Assembly (NCBI GenBank): GCA_042095375.1
Contig: JBELBJ010000001.1
Location: forward strand, 62,001 to 126,000
Direction: 5' to 3'
Source: GCA-2715645 sp042095375
GTDB lineage: Bacteria; Bacteroidota; Bacteroidia; Cytophagales; MED-G16
Length of the DNA stretch: 64,000 nt
Numbering within the stretch: the stretch's first letter is position 1; each line of letters starts with the position of its first letter. Shown piece by piece: positions 35,688-44,411 of the stretch. The notes beneath the pieces are model-generated. The model made no database searches, was not told the DNA's origin, and saw nothing but the letters and a program-made list of their open reading frames with translations. A program made the translations under genes and the position numbers.

Positions 35688-37814
35688 ATGAATGAAATGT
35701 TATTATACCTTATACCTGGGTCAGGTATTGTTGCTCTATTGTTTGTTTATATAAAAAATAAATGGGTAGCATCAAAAGAAATTGGTTCTGAAAAAATGGA
35801 AAGAATTGCACAAAATATTTCTGATGGTGCAATGGCATTTTTAAGAGCTGAATACAAAATATTATCTGTCTTTGTTTTAATTACAGCTGTACTACTAGGA
35901 TTCAAAGGAGAAAGTGAGGGAACAAGTTATCTTGTTGCAGTATCATTTATTGTGGGAGCATTATGTTCAGGGCTTGCGGGTTTCATAGGTATGAAAGTAG
36001 CAACTAAGGCAAATGTAAGAACAACTAATGCTGCTAGAGAATCTCTTGGAAAAGCATTGGAAATAGCTTTTTCAGGTGGTGCTGTAATGGGACTAGGGGT
36101 AGTTGGTTTAGGTGTTCTTGGATTAGGATCACTTTTTATAATTTATAGTAATTTATTTCAAGATATAGATACAGTTATAAAAGTTATTTCAGGGTTCTCT
36201 CTTGGTGCTTCTTCAATAGCACTATTTGCAAGAGTTGGAGGTGGTATATATACTAAAGCTGCTGATGTTGGAGCAGACTTAGTTGGAAAAGTTGAAGCTG
36301 GTATTCCAGAAGATCACCCACTTAATCCAGCAACAATTGCAGATAACGTAGGAGATAATGTTGGAGATGTAGCCGGAATGGGAGCAGATTTATTTGAATC
36401 ATTTGTTGGTTCAATAATTGGAGCTATGGTACTAGGCGCTGCATTTATAGGCCTTCAGGAGTTTTCCGGTATTGAGACAAATGCTATTTTACTTCCTTTG
36501 TTTATAGCTTCAACGGGAATTATAATGTCAATTATTGGAACCTTATTTGTTAGAGTGAAAGAAGGAGGAAGTCCACATGCTGCATTGAATGCTGGGGAAT
36601 TCTCATCTGCTGGTTTAATGATAGTAGCTACCTTTTTTCTTATAGATTATTTTCTGCCTGATGCTTGGGTTTTAAACGGAAAAGAATATACGTCAATGGG
36701 TGTTTTTGCTGCAACTATTGCAGGATTACTAGCTGGACTAGGAGTTGGAAAAATTACAGAATATTATACTGCAACTGGTAAAGCCCCAGTTAAATCAATA
36801 GTTAAACAATCTGATACTGGTGCTGCTACAACAATTATTTCTGGACTTGGAGTTGGTATGATGTCAACTGCAATTCCAATACTTCTAATTTGTGCTGCAA
36901 TTTTAACTTCATTTTATTTTGCAGGACTCTATGGTATCGCAATTGCTGCAGTAGGGATGCTTGCTAATACTGGAATCCAATTGGCTGTTGATGCATATGG
37001 TCCAATATCAGATAATGCAGGTGGAATTGCAGAAATGGCTGAACTACCACCAGAAGTTAGGGAAAGAACCGATAAGTTAGATGCTGTTGGTAATACAACT
37101 GCAGCTATAGGTAAAGGGTTTGCTATTGCATCTGCAGCATTAACTGCCTTAGCATTATTTGCAGCGTTTATGCAAACTGCTAAAATTAGTACTATTGATA
37201 TTTCAAATCCAATTGTTATGACAGGGCTTTTAATTGGCGCCATGTTGCCATTTGTATTTTCAGCACTTTCAATGAATGCCGTTGGTAAGGCTGCAATGAG
37301 TATGATCGAGGAAGTTAGAAGACAGTTTAATGAATTACCAAAACTAAAAGCTGCATTAAAAATTATGAGAAAATATGATTCTGATCTATCAAAAGCATCC
37401 AAAGCTGATATGAAAATTTTCAATGAAGCTGATGGAGTTGCTGAGTATAGTAAATGTGTTGAAATTTCAACAAAAGCTGCTCTTAGAGAAATGGTTCTTC
37501 CGGGGCTAATGGCAATACTTGTTCCAGTTGGAATTGGCTTTTTGGGAGGCGCTGAAATGCTTGGTGGTCTACTTGCTGGAGTAACATCATCTGGAGTACT
37601 CATGGCTATATTTCAATCTAATGCTGGTGGGGCTTGGGATAATGCAAAAAAAATGATTGAAGAACAAGGAAGAAAAGGAAGCGATGCTCATAAAGCTGCA
37701 GTTGTAGGAGATACAGTAGGCGATCCTTTTAAGGATACATCTGGACCTTCACTAAATATTTTATTAAAATTAATTTCTGTTGTAGCTTTAGTTATAGCAC
37801 CACTTTTAATTTGA
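35688..37814 (+). CDS. hppA: Membrane ion-translocating pyrophosphatase (K+-dependent type)
   Basis: Integral membrane pyrophosphatase that couples PPi hydrolysis to H+ and/or Na+ export, 708 residues with about 16 membrane helices. The PPi/Mg site is clear: DVGADLVGKVEAGIPEDHPLNPATIADNVGDNVGDVAGMGADLFES (about residues 200-245), a second block NTGIQLAVDAYGPISDNAGGIAEM, and the C-terminal VVGDTVGDPFKDTSGPSLNILLK. The K+-dependence position reads GNTTAAIGKG, with Ala where K+-independent enzymes have Lys, so a K+-stimulated form is predicted. Whether it pumps Na+ or H+ is not decided. Its stop overlaps the ftsX ATG by one base. Confidence 0.97.
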   Translation: MNEMLLYLIPGSGIVALLFVYIKNKWVASKEIGSEKMERIAQNISDGAMAFLRAEYKILSVFVLITAVLLGFKGESEGTSYLVAVSFIVGALCSGLAGFIGMKVATKANVRTTNAARESLGKALEIAFSGGAVMGLGVVGLGVLGLGSLFIIYSNLFQDIDTVIKVISGFSLGASSIALFARVGGGIYTKAADVGADLVGKVEAGIPEDHPLNPATIADNVGDNVGDVAGMGADLFESFVGSIIGAMVLGAAFIGLQEFSGIETNAILLPLFIASTGIIMSIIGTLFVRVKEGGSPHAALNAGEFSSAGLMIVATFFLIDYFLPDAWVLNGKEYTSMGVFAATIAGLLAGLGVGKITEYYTATGKAPVKSIVKQSDTGAATTIISGLGVGMMSTAIPILLICAAILTSFYFAGLYGIAIAAVGMLANTGIQLAVDAYGPISDNAGGIAEMAELPPEVRERTDKLDAVGNTTAAIGKGFAIASAALTALALFAAFMQTAKISTIDISNPIVMTGLLIGAMLPFVFSALSMNAVGKAAMSMIEEVRRQFNELPKLKAALKIMRKYDSDLSKASKADMKIFNEADGVAEYSKCVEISTKAALREMVLPGLMAILVPVGIGFLGGAEMLGGLLAGVTSSGVLMAIFQSNAGGAWDNAKKMIEEQGRKGSDAHKAAVVGDTVGDPFKDTSGPSLNILLKLISVVALVIAPLLI

Positions 37815-38707
37815 TGATAGAGAAAGAGAAAAAAATTAAAAAAAAAAAATTAGGAAATTATCCATTCCTTAGTGTAATTTTCAGCGTTTCTCTTTCCCTA
37901 TTTTTGCTCGGAATTTTTTCTATTTTATTAATTTCATCTTTCAAGATGAAAGAAACAATTCAAAAAAATATTGAATTAAATATTTATTTGAATAAAGTTG
38001 TTTCATTGAATGATATTGAGAGAATTAATAAAATTATACTTTCTAAAAATTATGTTTTGAATAAAGAAGAGTCGTCAATTTTATTCATATCTAAAGAAAA
38101 GGCTGCAGATGAATATTCTAATGAGCTGGGGGAAGATTTTATAAAGTTTCTAGGTCAAAACCCATTAAGAGATTTGTTTATTTTAAAAATAGATCCTAAT
38201 TACTTTGAAAGAGAAAAGTTAGTAGAAATTGAAAAAGAACTATTGGGAATTAATGGAATTTATGAAATTACTTACCCTAAAGATTTGATTGATGATATAA
38301 ATAATAATGTAAACAAAATAGGTTTAATTTTGACAGTTATATTCTTTATTTTACTTTTCATATCTAGCATTTTGATTAATAATACAATTAGACTTGCTTT
38401 ATTTTCTCAAAGATTTTTAATTAGAAGTATGCAACTTGTAGGTGCAACCTCATTATTTATTCAAAAACCATTTCTTATTAGAGGAATAATTTATGGTATC
38501 ATTTCTGGGACCTTATCTTCGATGTTTTTATTTGTAGTTTTAAAATTTTTAAATTCTAGGATGGAAAATATTATGGGTATCATAGATTCAAAAAGTTTTT
38601 TAATTATATCTTTAAATATGGTTTTAATAGGTATTCTAATTGTATCATTTAGTACATATAATTCTGTAAATAAATATTTAAATTCTTCATTAGACGATTT
38701 ACACTAA
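37814..38707 (+). CDS. ftsX: Cell-division protein FtsX
   Basis: Permease-like partner of FtsE in septal peptidoglycan hydrolase control, about 297 residues. There is a Lys-rich cytoplasmic start, one membrane helix (about 20-45), a periplasmic domain (about 48-165) with FtsX-like motifs (ISKEKAADEYSNELGEDFIKFLGQNPL), and three C-terminal helices with RSMQLVGATSLFIQKPFLIRG in the loop. ATG 37814 overlaps the hppA TGA (TGATG); a TTG three bases earlier is less likely. It begins the conserved Bacteroidota order ftsX-DUF3098-uppP. Confidence 0.93.
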   Translation: MIEKEKKIKKKKLGNYPFLSVIFSVSLSLFLLGIFSILLISSFKMKETIQKNIELNIYLNKVVSLNDIERINKIILSKNYVLNKEESSILFISKEKAADEYSNELGEDFIKFLGQNPLRDLFILKIDPNYFEREKLVEIEKELLGINGIYEITYPKDLIDDINNNVNKIGLILTVIFFILLFISSILINNTIRLALFSQRFLIRSMQLVGATSLFIQKPFLIRGIIYGIISGTLSSMFLFVVLKFLNSRMENIMGIIDSKSFLIISLNMVLIGILIVSFSTYNSVNKYLNSSLDDLH

Positions 38708-38720
38708 TTTTAAAAAATTA

Positions 38721-38930
38721 ATGAATAACAAATCCAACCTTCCATTTGACAAATCAAACTATAAAATCATGATTATTGGCGTAATTTGTATTGCACTTGG
38801 CTTCATAATAATGACATTAGATCAAGAGGATTATGGATTTGGATTTCTAGGACTTACCCTTGGTCCAATAGTTGTTCTCCTAGGTTTTATTATTCAGTTC
38901 TTTGCAATTTTTTATAATCCTAAAAATTAA
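38721..38930 (+). CDS. DUF3098 small membrane protein
   Basis: A 69-residue protein with two membrane helices (about 15-32 and 43-64), matching DUF3098 (LPFDKSNYKIMIIGVICIALGFIIMT...LTLGPIVVLLGFIIQFFAIFY). It is regularly found between ftsX and uppP in Bacteroidota, as here; function unknown. Its stop codon ends directly before the uppP ATG. Confidence 0.9.
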   Translation: MNNKSNLPFDKSNYKIMIIGVICIALGFIIMTLDQEDYGFGFLGLTLGPIVVLLGFIIQFFAIFYNPKN

Positions 38931-40418
38931 ATGAACAGTTGGGAAGCATTTATTCTTGGAATAATTCAAGGATTAACTGAGTTTTTACCAATTAGCAGTA
39001 GTGGTCATTTAGAGCTTGGTTCTTATTTACTAAATACTAATACTTCAGAAAATTTATTATTTACAATTGTTGTACATATTGCAACTGCACTTAGTATTAT
39101 AATTGTTTTTAAGAAAGATATTCAACAAATTTTATACTCTTTATTTAAGTTTTCAAATAATGAAGACACTCAATTAATTTTAAAAATAATATTATCTAGT
39201 GTACCTGTTGGTTTAATTGGAATTTTTTTTGAAGAAAAAGTAGAAACATTATTTAATGGTAATATTCTTCTTGTAGGCTTAATGCTAATAATCACATCAA
39301 TTATTTTAGCTCTAACTCAAATACAAAAAAAAAGTTCGAAAAAAAAAGTTTCTTTTTTTTCTGCTTTCATAATTGGTATAGCACAATCAATAGCAATTTT
39401 ACCTGGAATTTCAAGATCTGGAATAACAATTTCCACAGCTTTATTATTAAGTATAGATAAAAAAGAAGCTACAAAATTTTCATTTTTAATGGTACTTGTT
39501 CCAATATTTGGGATTATGATTATTAAATTATTTAAAGGTTTCAGTTCTGTAGAGTCTTTGTCAAGTGATATAGAATTAAGTTCTTTAATAATAGGTTTTA
39601 TTTCAGCATTAATTAGTGGAATAATAGCCTGTAAATGGATGATAAAAATAGTTCAAAAAAGTAATTTGATCTATTTTGCGATTTATTGCTTAATAATTGG
39701 TTCATTCTCAATTTTTTCAAGCTTTAACGATTTGGGATCTAAAGAAAAAGAAATTTTCACAATAGAACCTCTTCTTCCAGTACAAGAATTAAAAGAAATA
39801 GCCTTAAAATCATACCCCCCAAGAGAAGATAATTTAGAAGATAAATCTCGTGAACTAACTGATATTTATAAGTTAGATCCATCAATAAAACTTGATATAA
39901 GATATGCCACAAAAAATAATTTTATGCAAACACCATTTTATGATAAACCTCGAGCATTTTTGATTACTGACGCTGCTAAAATGTTAATAAAAGTTCATAA
40001 AGAATTAAATAATTATGGATATGGAATAGTAATATATGATGCATATAGACCTTGGTTTGTTACAAAAATGTTTTGGGATGCAACACCAGATTCATTAAAA
40101 AATTTTGTAGCAGATCCATCATTAGGATCTGTTCATAACAGAGGCTGTGCAGTAGATATTGGAATATATAATATTAAAAATGGAAAAACAATTCAAATGA
40201 TTTCAGGTTATGATGAATTCACTGAAAGAGCATATCCTTCATATAGTGGAGGTACAAAAAGAGAAAGAGAAAATAGAAATCTTTTGATTAGTACAATGAA
40301 AAAATATGGATTTGAAGTTTACAAATATGAATGGTGGCATTATGATTTTAAATTATGTAAAAACAAAATTATGAATTTAGAATTTAATGAGATTGACTCA
40401 ATAGTAAATTTAAATTAA
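38931..40418 (+). CDS. uppP: UppP undecaprenyl-diphosphatase fused to a VanX-type D-Ala-D-Ala dipeptidase
   Basis: A 495-residue single ORF. Residues 1 to about 265 are a complete UppP/BacA: QGLTEFLPISSSGHL at 13-27 and LPGISRSGIT at 157-166, with the last membrane helix at about 244-265. After a linker (about 266-300), residues about 300-480 form a D-alanyl-D-alanine dipeptidase (VanX/DdpX, M15D). Its catalytic set is intact: YDAYRPW (Arg373), SVHNRGCAVD (zinc ligands His402 and Asp409) and EWWHYD (Glu467, zinc ligand His470). UppP recycles the lipid carrier of cell-wall synthesis; VanX cleaves D-Ala-D-Ala. The dipeptidase has no signal peptide of its own and no plausible internal start, so it is probably carried outside by the UppP part. 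Fusion architecture is seen; its physiological meaning is inference. Confidence 0.9.
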   Translation: MNSWEAFILGIIQGLTEFLPISSSGHLELGSYLLNTNTSENLLFTIVVHIATALSIIIVFKKDIQQILYSLFKFSNNEDTQLILKIILSSVPVGLIGIFFEEKVETLFNGNILLVGLMLIITSIILALTQIQKKSSKKKVSFFSAFIIGIAQSIAILPGISRSGITISTALLLSIDKKEATKFSFLMVLVPIFGIMIIKLFKGFSSVESLSSDIELSSLIIGFISALISGIIACKWMIKIVQKSNLIYFAIYCLIIGSFSIFSSFNDLGSKEKEIFTIEPLLPVQELKEIALKSYPPREDNLEDKSRELTDIYKLDPSIKLDIRYATKNNFMQTPFYDKPRAFLITDAAKMLIKVHKELNNYGYGIVIYDAYRPWFVTKMFWDATPDSLKNFVADPSLGSVHNRGCAVDIGIYNIKNGKTIQMISGYDEFTERAYPSYSGGTKRERENRNLLISTMKKYGFEVYKYEWWHYDFKLCKNKIMNLEFNEIDSIVNLN

Positions 40419-40847
40419 TTCCTCAGCCTCGACTATTGATTCTTCAAACTGTTTTCCAATTTTAAAAATTTCATCTCTTTTAAGGTTTAATTTCTGATTT
40501 ATATCCTTATAAAAATCTATATTTTTTTCTTCAATTTTTTTATTCATAGGATATGAATCATAAGGAAATTGATCACTAAAATTTTTCATAAAACTCATCA
40601 TTGACATGTTTGATTCCTTTAAATTTTGAATAGCTAAATCAATGTTAGAATCAATCATTTGTTTCTCAGACAAACCCTTTTCTAAGGAATTAACGGTTGA
40701 CATTTTTTTCATAACTAAATCATGTTGCTCAATAATCTCAGATAACAAAGACATATTTTCAGAATGGATATTTGAAATATCATTTGAAGTTGATGTGCAT
40801 CCAACAAAAAATAAAAGTATTAAAATAGATAAAAGTAATTTTTTCAT
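40410..40847 (-). CDS. Small lipoprotein, helical, unknown function
   Basis: A 145-residue lipoprotein (MKKLLLSILILLFFVGC, lipobox Cys17). The mature part is almost entirely helical with heptad-like spacing of Met, Leu and Ile (about residues 28-145), suggesting a coiled-coil or helical bundle. It starts 2 bp after the barrel protein gene and is probably co-transcribed. It converges on uppP-vanX with a 9-nt overlap. I do not recognise a family with confidence. Confidence 0.75.
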   Translation of the reverse strand: MKKLLLSILILLFFVGCTSTSNDISNIHSENMSLLSEIIEQHDLVMKKMSTVNSLEKGLSEKQMIDSNIDLAIQNLKESNMSMMSFMKNFSDQFPYDSYPMNKKIEEKNIDFYKDINQKLNLKRDEIFKIGKQFEESIVEAEELI

Positions 40848-40849
40848 AA

Positions 40850-42286
40850 TCAGTGATGTTTATTTGATCCAGGTGAAAATTGTAATCCAATAACAAAATT
40901 ATTATCTACTCCCATCTGAATTCCATTATAATTTTGGAGCAAAGGTAAAAAATATTCAATACCAATTCTAATATTTTTTAATTTTCCATAAGGCGGTAAA
41001 ATATTTGTTCCAATACTTGAATTAAAAACATAAAAACCGTAATTATAAGCATTAGATTCAGGTACAATATTTGAAGTTAATTCAGGATCGTTACCTCTTA
41101 TTTTATTAGAGAATTTATTTTGCAAATTCAAACTCAAACTTATCCAATTTGAGATTTTTACTGCAGCCCAATAGTTTACATCTAATATATTTCCAAAACT
41201 ATAATCATTAGAGTTCTTTCCTATATGAACCTTATATGATGGTTGAAGTCCAAAAGAAAATTTTTCATATTGAAAAAAAGTAGTAAATCCAAGGTTAGTG
41301 TTCCAAGTTCCAGAACCTATTTGCATGTTATAAGGAAGTTTAGTAATACTAGAAGAAGAATACTCATCATTAAAATTTATAGATCCTATAGGAAAACTTA
41401 TTCCTATATTTAAATGAGTTTTATTTCTACTTTTATCAACAAGATTATAAAGAGCTGTAATATTAATATCATTAATTCCAGATGATTTAGGTTTAAAAGA
41501 TTGATTTTTTTTTGAAAGCAAATTCATAGTTTTTAAAGTGAAACCTATTGAGGCCATTAAATTTATTTTAGTTGACATACCATACATGAAGCCAACTTTA
41601 TGAGATTCAACTCTATTTGATTCACTAATTAAATTATAGCTGTTAAATATATCTTCAATTTTTACTTCTGAATTTCCATTTAGATTACCTGACATATTTT
41701 TAAATATGTATCTGTAACTAATCATCAGACCTCCCTTATCATGAAAGTGATCTCCAGTTATATTTATAGGAGCATGTGAGTCTGGCCTTGAATAATCCCA
41801 GAGATTTAGTTCCATTTTTTTAAAGTGGTAATTAATATCTATGAATTTATCCTCCCTATTAAATGACTTTTCTAGAATTAATTTTAATAAATTATTTACA
41901 ATAATTTCAATTGTTCTATCTGTCTCTTTTGCCCTATCAGATAAAAAAGATGCTACAATTTTATCATCATTTTCCTTATCAATTATTACACCTTTAAAAC
42001 TTTCAACAACTAAATCAATTTTATTTTTAAAAGACCAGCCATAAGATATGGATATAAAATATCTAGGTTTATCATTTCTTACAATTATATTATTTTTTTT
42101 AAATTCTTTAGAAAATTTATTTGAAACTATGCCCTCTCCAAATCCAAAAGATTTATCTAAATTAATTTCATCAAAAATTTCCAATTCTATTTTATGTTTT
42201 TTTAGTATTTTATCACTAAATACATCTTGGGCAAAAGAAAGTTTAGATGAAAATAGAAAAATAAAAAAAATCATAATCTTCTTCAT
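40850..42286 (-). CDS. Outer-membrane beta-barrel protein with N-terminal periplasmic domain, unknown function
   Basis: A 478-residue protein with a signal peptide (MKKIMIFFIFLFSSKLSFAQ). Residues about 25-145 form a mixed alpha-beta domain resembling periplasmic lipoprotein domains that assemble with transport systems. From about residue 150 the sequence is amphipathic strand after strand, ending in FVIGLQFSPGSNKHH, as for a barrel. At the barrel start is APINITGDHFHDKGGLMISYRYIF, which recalls a motif in proteins loosely annotated as metal-related transporters, but I cannot name the family. It forms a two-gene unit with the lipoprotein downstream and interrupts the usual uppP-truB order. 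Confidence 0.7.
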   Translation of the reverse strand: MKKIMIFFIFLFSSKLSFAQDVFSDKILKKHKIELEIFDEINLDKSFGFGEGIVSNKFSKEFKKNNIIVRNDKPRYFISISYGWSFKNKIDLVVESFKGVIIDKENDDKIVASFLSDRAKETDRTIEIIVNNLLKLILEKSFNREDKFIDINYHFKKMELNLWDYSRPDSHAPINITGDHFHDKGGLMISYRYIFKNMSGNLNGNSEVKIEDIFNSYNLISESNRVESHKVGFMYGMSTKINLMASIGFTLKTMNLLSKKNQSFKPKSSGINDINITALYNLVDKSRNKTHLNIGISFPIGSINFNDEYSSSSITKLPYNMQIGSGTWNTNLGFTTFFQYEKFSFGLQPSYKVHIGKNSNDYSFGNILDVNYWAAVKISNWISLSLNLQNKFSNKIRGNDPELTSNIVPESNAYNYGFYVFNSSIGTNILPPYGKLKNIRIGIEYFLPLLQNYNGIQMGVDNNFVIGLQFSPGSNKHH

Positions 42287-42369
42287 AGTATATTTATACT
42301 CTATTAAAAAACTTTAGGTTTAATTTTAAATATTTTCTTCAAAACTAAATAAGATTTACTTTATAATAG

Positions 42370-43071
42370 ATGTGTTCAAATAAGAAAAAATATGAGGACG
42401 GAATGATTCTAAAAGTTGATAAACCTATTGGATGGACTTCGTTTGATATAGTTAATAAAATTAGGAGCACATTAAAATTAAAAAAAATTGGTCATGCTGG
42501 AACCTTAGATCCTCTTGCTTCTGGACTTTTGATAGTCTGTACTGGTAAGTACACAAAAAAAATTCATGAGTATCAAGATTTCGATAAAGAATATATTGGA
42601 TCTTTTGTTATTGGGAAAAGTACACCTTCACATGATTTAGAAACAGAATTCATTAGTAGCAAGAGCATAAAAAATGTTACTAAAGATAAAATAATAAAAA
42701 CAACAAAAACTTTTCTTGGAAATCAATACCAGACTCCACCAAAATATTCAGCCATAAAAATTAATGGAGAAAGGGCTTATAAAAAGGCAAGAAATAATGA
42801 AAAAGTGATTTTAAAGCCAAGAGAAGTAAGAATTAACAAATTTCAAATAACATCAATTAATTTACCAAAAATTGATTTTGTAATAAATTGTTCAAAAGGA
42901 ACATATATAAGATCAATAGCAAGGGATTATGGTAATAAGCTAAAAGTAGGTGCTTTTCTAAATGAGCTAAAACGAACGAAAATTGGTAATATAAGTATTA
43001 ATGATTCGATTTCGATTGAAGAGCTAATAAGTAAAATAAAAAAAGATTTAAATGAAGATAATAAAAAGTAA
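42370..43071 (+). CDS. truB: tRNA pseudouridine-55 synthase TruB
   Basis: Makes pseudouridine 55 in the T-loop of tRNAs. The 233-residue protein carries the catalytic Asp47 in GHAGTLDPLASGLL, and the TruB blocks KVDKPIGWTSFDIV, YQTPPKYSAIKINGERAYKKAR and CSKGTYIRSIARDYG. The C-terminal PUA domain is absent or very short, as in many Bacteroidota. The start at 42370 gives a ten-residue leader before GMILKVDKP that is usual in this phylum; Met12 is the alternative. It overlaps ribF by 20 nt. Confidence 0.95.
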   Translation: MCSNKKKYEDGMILKVDKPIGWTSFDIVNKIRSTLKLKKIGHAGTLDPLASGLLIVCTGKYTKKIHEYQDFDKEYIGSFVIGKSTPSHDLETEFISSKSIKNVTKDKIIKTTKTFLGNQYQTPPKYSAIKINGERAYKKARNNEKVILKPREVRINKFQITSINLPKIDFVINCSKGTYIRSIARDYGNKLKVGAFLNELKRTKIGNISINDSISIEELISKIKKDLNEDNKK

Positions 43072-43972
43072 TACTATAAAAATCCCAAAATCAAATTTTA
43101 ATATTGCAACTATTGGTTCATTTGATGGGATACATTTAGGCCACAAAAAAATTCTTCAAACCATAACCAAAGCAGCAAAAAAAAATAATGGAAAAAGTAT
43201 ATTGATTACTTTTTGGCCACACCCAAGATATGTTTTAAAAAAGAATAATGATTTTAAACTTTTAACATCATTAGATGAAAAAATTAAAATATTTGAAGAA
43301 AATAAAATTGATATTTTATATGTAATTGATTTTTCAATAAGCTTTTCAAAAGTCTCGGCAAATAACTTTGTTAAGAATATTCTTTTAGACAAGTTAAAAA
43401 CGAACTGTATTCTTATTGGATACAATAATAATTTTGGTAGAAATAGAAAAGGAAATATCAAGTATTTAGAAGAAAATAAGAATATATTCGATATTGATAT
43501 TATATCAATTCCAAAGCAATCTGTTGATAAAATATCAATTAGTTCTACTAAAATAAGAGAATATTTAAATAATGGTAAAATAAAGTCAGCAAATCAATTA
43601 TTAGGAAGAGAATACTCGATAAATGGTAAAGTTGTAAGGGGCAATGGAATCGGAAGGAAAATTAATTTTCCAACAGCTAATATAGAAATAGATGAATCAA
43701 AAAAACTTTTACCAAAAAATGGTGTTTATGCAGTAGAAGTATTCTTAAATAAAAAAACATACTTAGGAATGTTAAATATTGGATACAATCCAACTATTAA
43801 AAATGAAAAAAAAACTATAGAAGTAAATATTTTCAAATTTTCAGAAGATATTTATAATAATAAAATTTCTATAAGTTTTATTAAGCGAATAAGAAATGAA
43901 AAAAAATTCAAAAATTTGAATGAATTAAAAAAACAATTAATAATAGATAAAAAAAAGGCTGAATTAATATAA
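43052..43972 (+). CDS. ribF: Bifunctional riboflavin kinase/FAD synthetase
   Basis: Makes FMN and FAD from riboflavin, 306 residues. The N-terminal FAD synthetase domain has the nucleotidyl-transferase motif IGSFDGIHLGHKKIL (about residues 26-40) and ISSTKIREYLNNG. The C-terminal riboflavin kinase domain has RKINFPTANIEID (with the PTAN metal-nucleotide site, about 206-218) and GVYAVEV. The start within truB gives the full N-terminal strand. It is followed by gldC after 10 bp. Confidence 0.96.
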   Translation: MKIIKSNTIKIPKSNFNIATIGSFDGIHLGHKKILQTITKAAKKNNGKSILITFWPHPRYVLKKNNDFKLLTSLDEKIKIFEENKIDILYVIDFSISFSKVSANNFVKNILLDKLKTNCILIGYNNNFGRNRKGNIKYLEENKNIFDIDIISIPKQSVDKISISSTKIREYLNNGKIKSANQLLGREYSINGKVVRGNGIGRKINFPTANIEIDESKKLLPKNGVYAVEVFLNKKTYLGMLNIGYNPTIKNEKKTIEVNIFKFSEDIYNNKISISFIKRIRNEKKFKNLNELKKQLIIDKKKAELI

Positions 43973-43982
43973 ATAGTAAATT

Positions 43983-44324
43983 ATGAAAACATCACAAATT
44001 AAATTTTTAGTTACACTTGATAAAGATAAAATTCCAGAAAAAATCACCTGGAATGCGGAAGATAGTATGGGAAACGAATTTTCTGAAACAAAATCCATAA
44101 GTTTAGCCCTTTGGGACCATGAAAAAATGAACACATTAAAAATAGATTTATGGACAAAAGATATGGAAATTAATAATATGAAAAGGTTTTATGTAGATTG
44201 TATTGGTGGAATTGGACAGAGCATATTAAATTCAACAGAAGATGAATACATGTCTAAAGAGGTAAATAAATTATGTGATAAATTAATTGAGTATCTAAAA
44301 AATAAAGTTAACAATAATAATTAA
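43983..44324 (+). CDS. gldC: GldC-family protein
   Basis: A 113-residue soluble protein matching GldC of gliding flavobacteria: SQIKFLVTLDKDKIPEKITWNAEDS, the SISLALWDHEKMNTLKIDLWTKDMEINNMKRFYVD core and the C-terminal CDKLIEYLKNK. GldC is an accessory gliding gene and is also widespread in non-gliding Bacteroidota, where its job is unclear. No other gld or spr gene is in this window. It lies 10 bp after ribF. Confidence 0.88.
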   Translation: MKTSQIKFLVTLDKDKIPEKITWNAEDSMGNEFSETKSISLALWDHEKMNTLKIDLWTKDMEINNMKRFYVDCIGGIGQSILNSTEDEYMSKEVNKLCDKLIEYLKNKVNNNN

Positions 44325-44411
44325 ACTCATTTTTTTTAATATTTTTACATTATTAAATAACATTAATTATTTATAAAGTATACTATTATAATAAACTAAA
44401 CTATAAAGAGT

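Noticed and set aside
36929..37603. 224-codon open frame on the minus strand inside hppA
   Set aside because: Antisense shadow of a strongly conserved gene with Ala/Gly/Ser-rich codons; no start context and no family resemblance.
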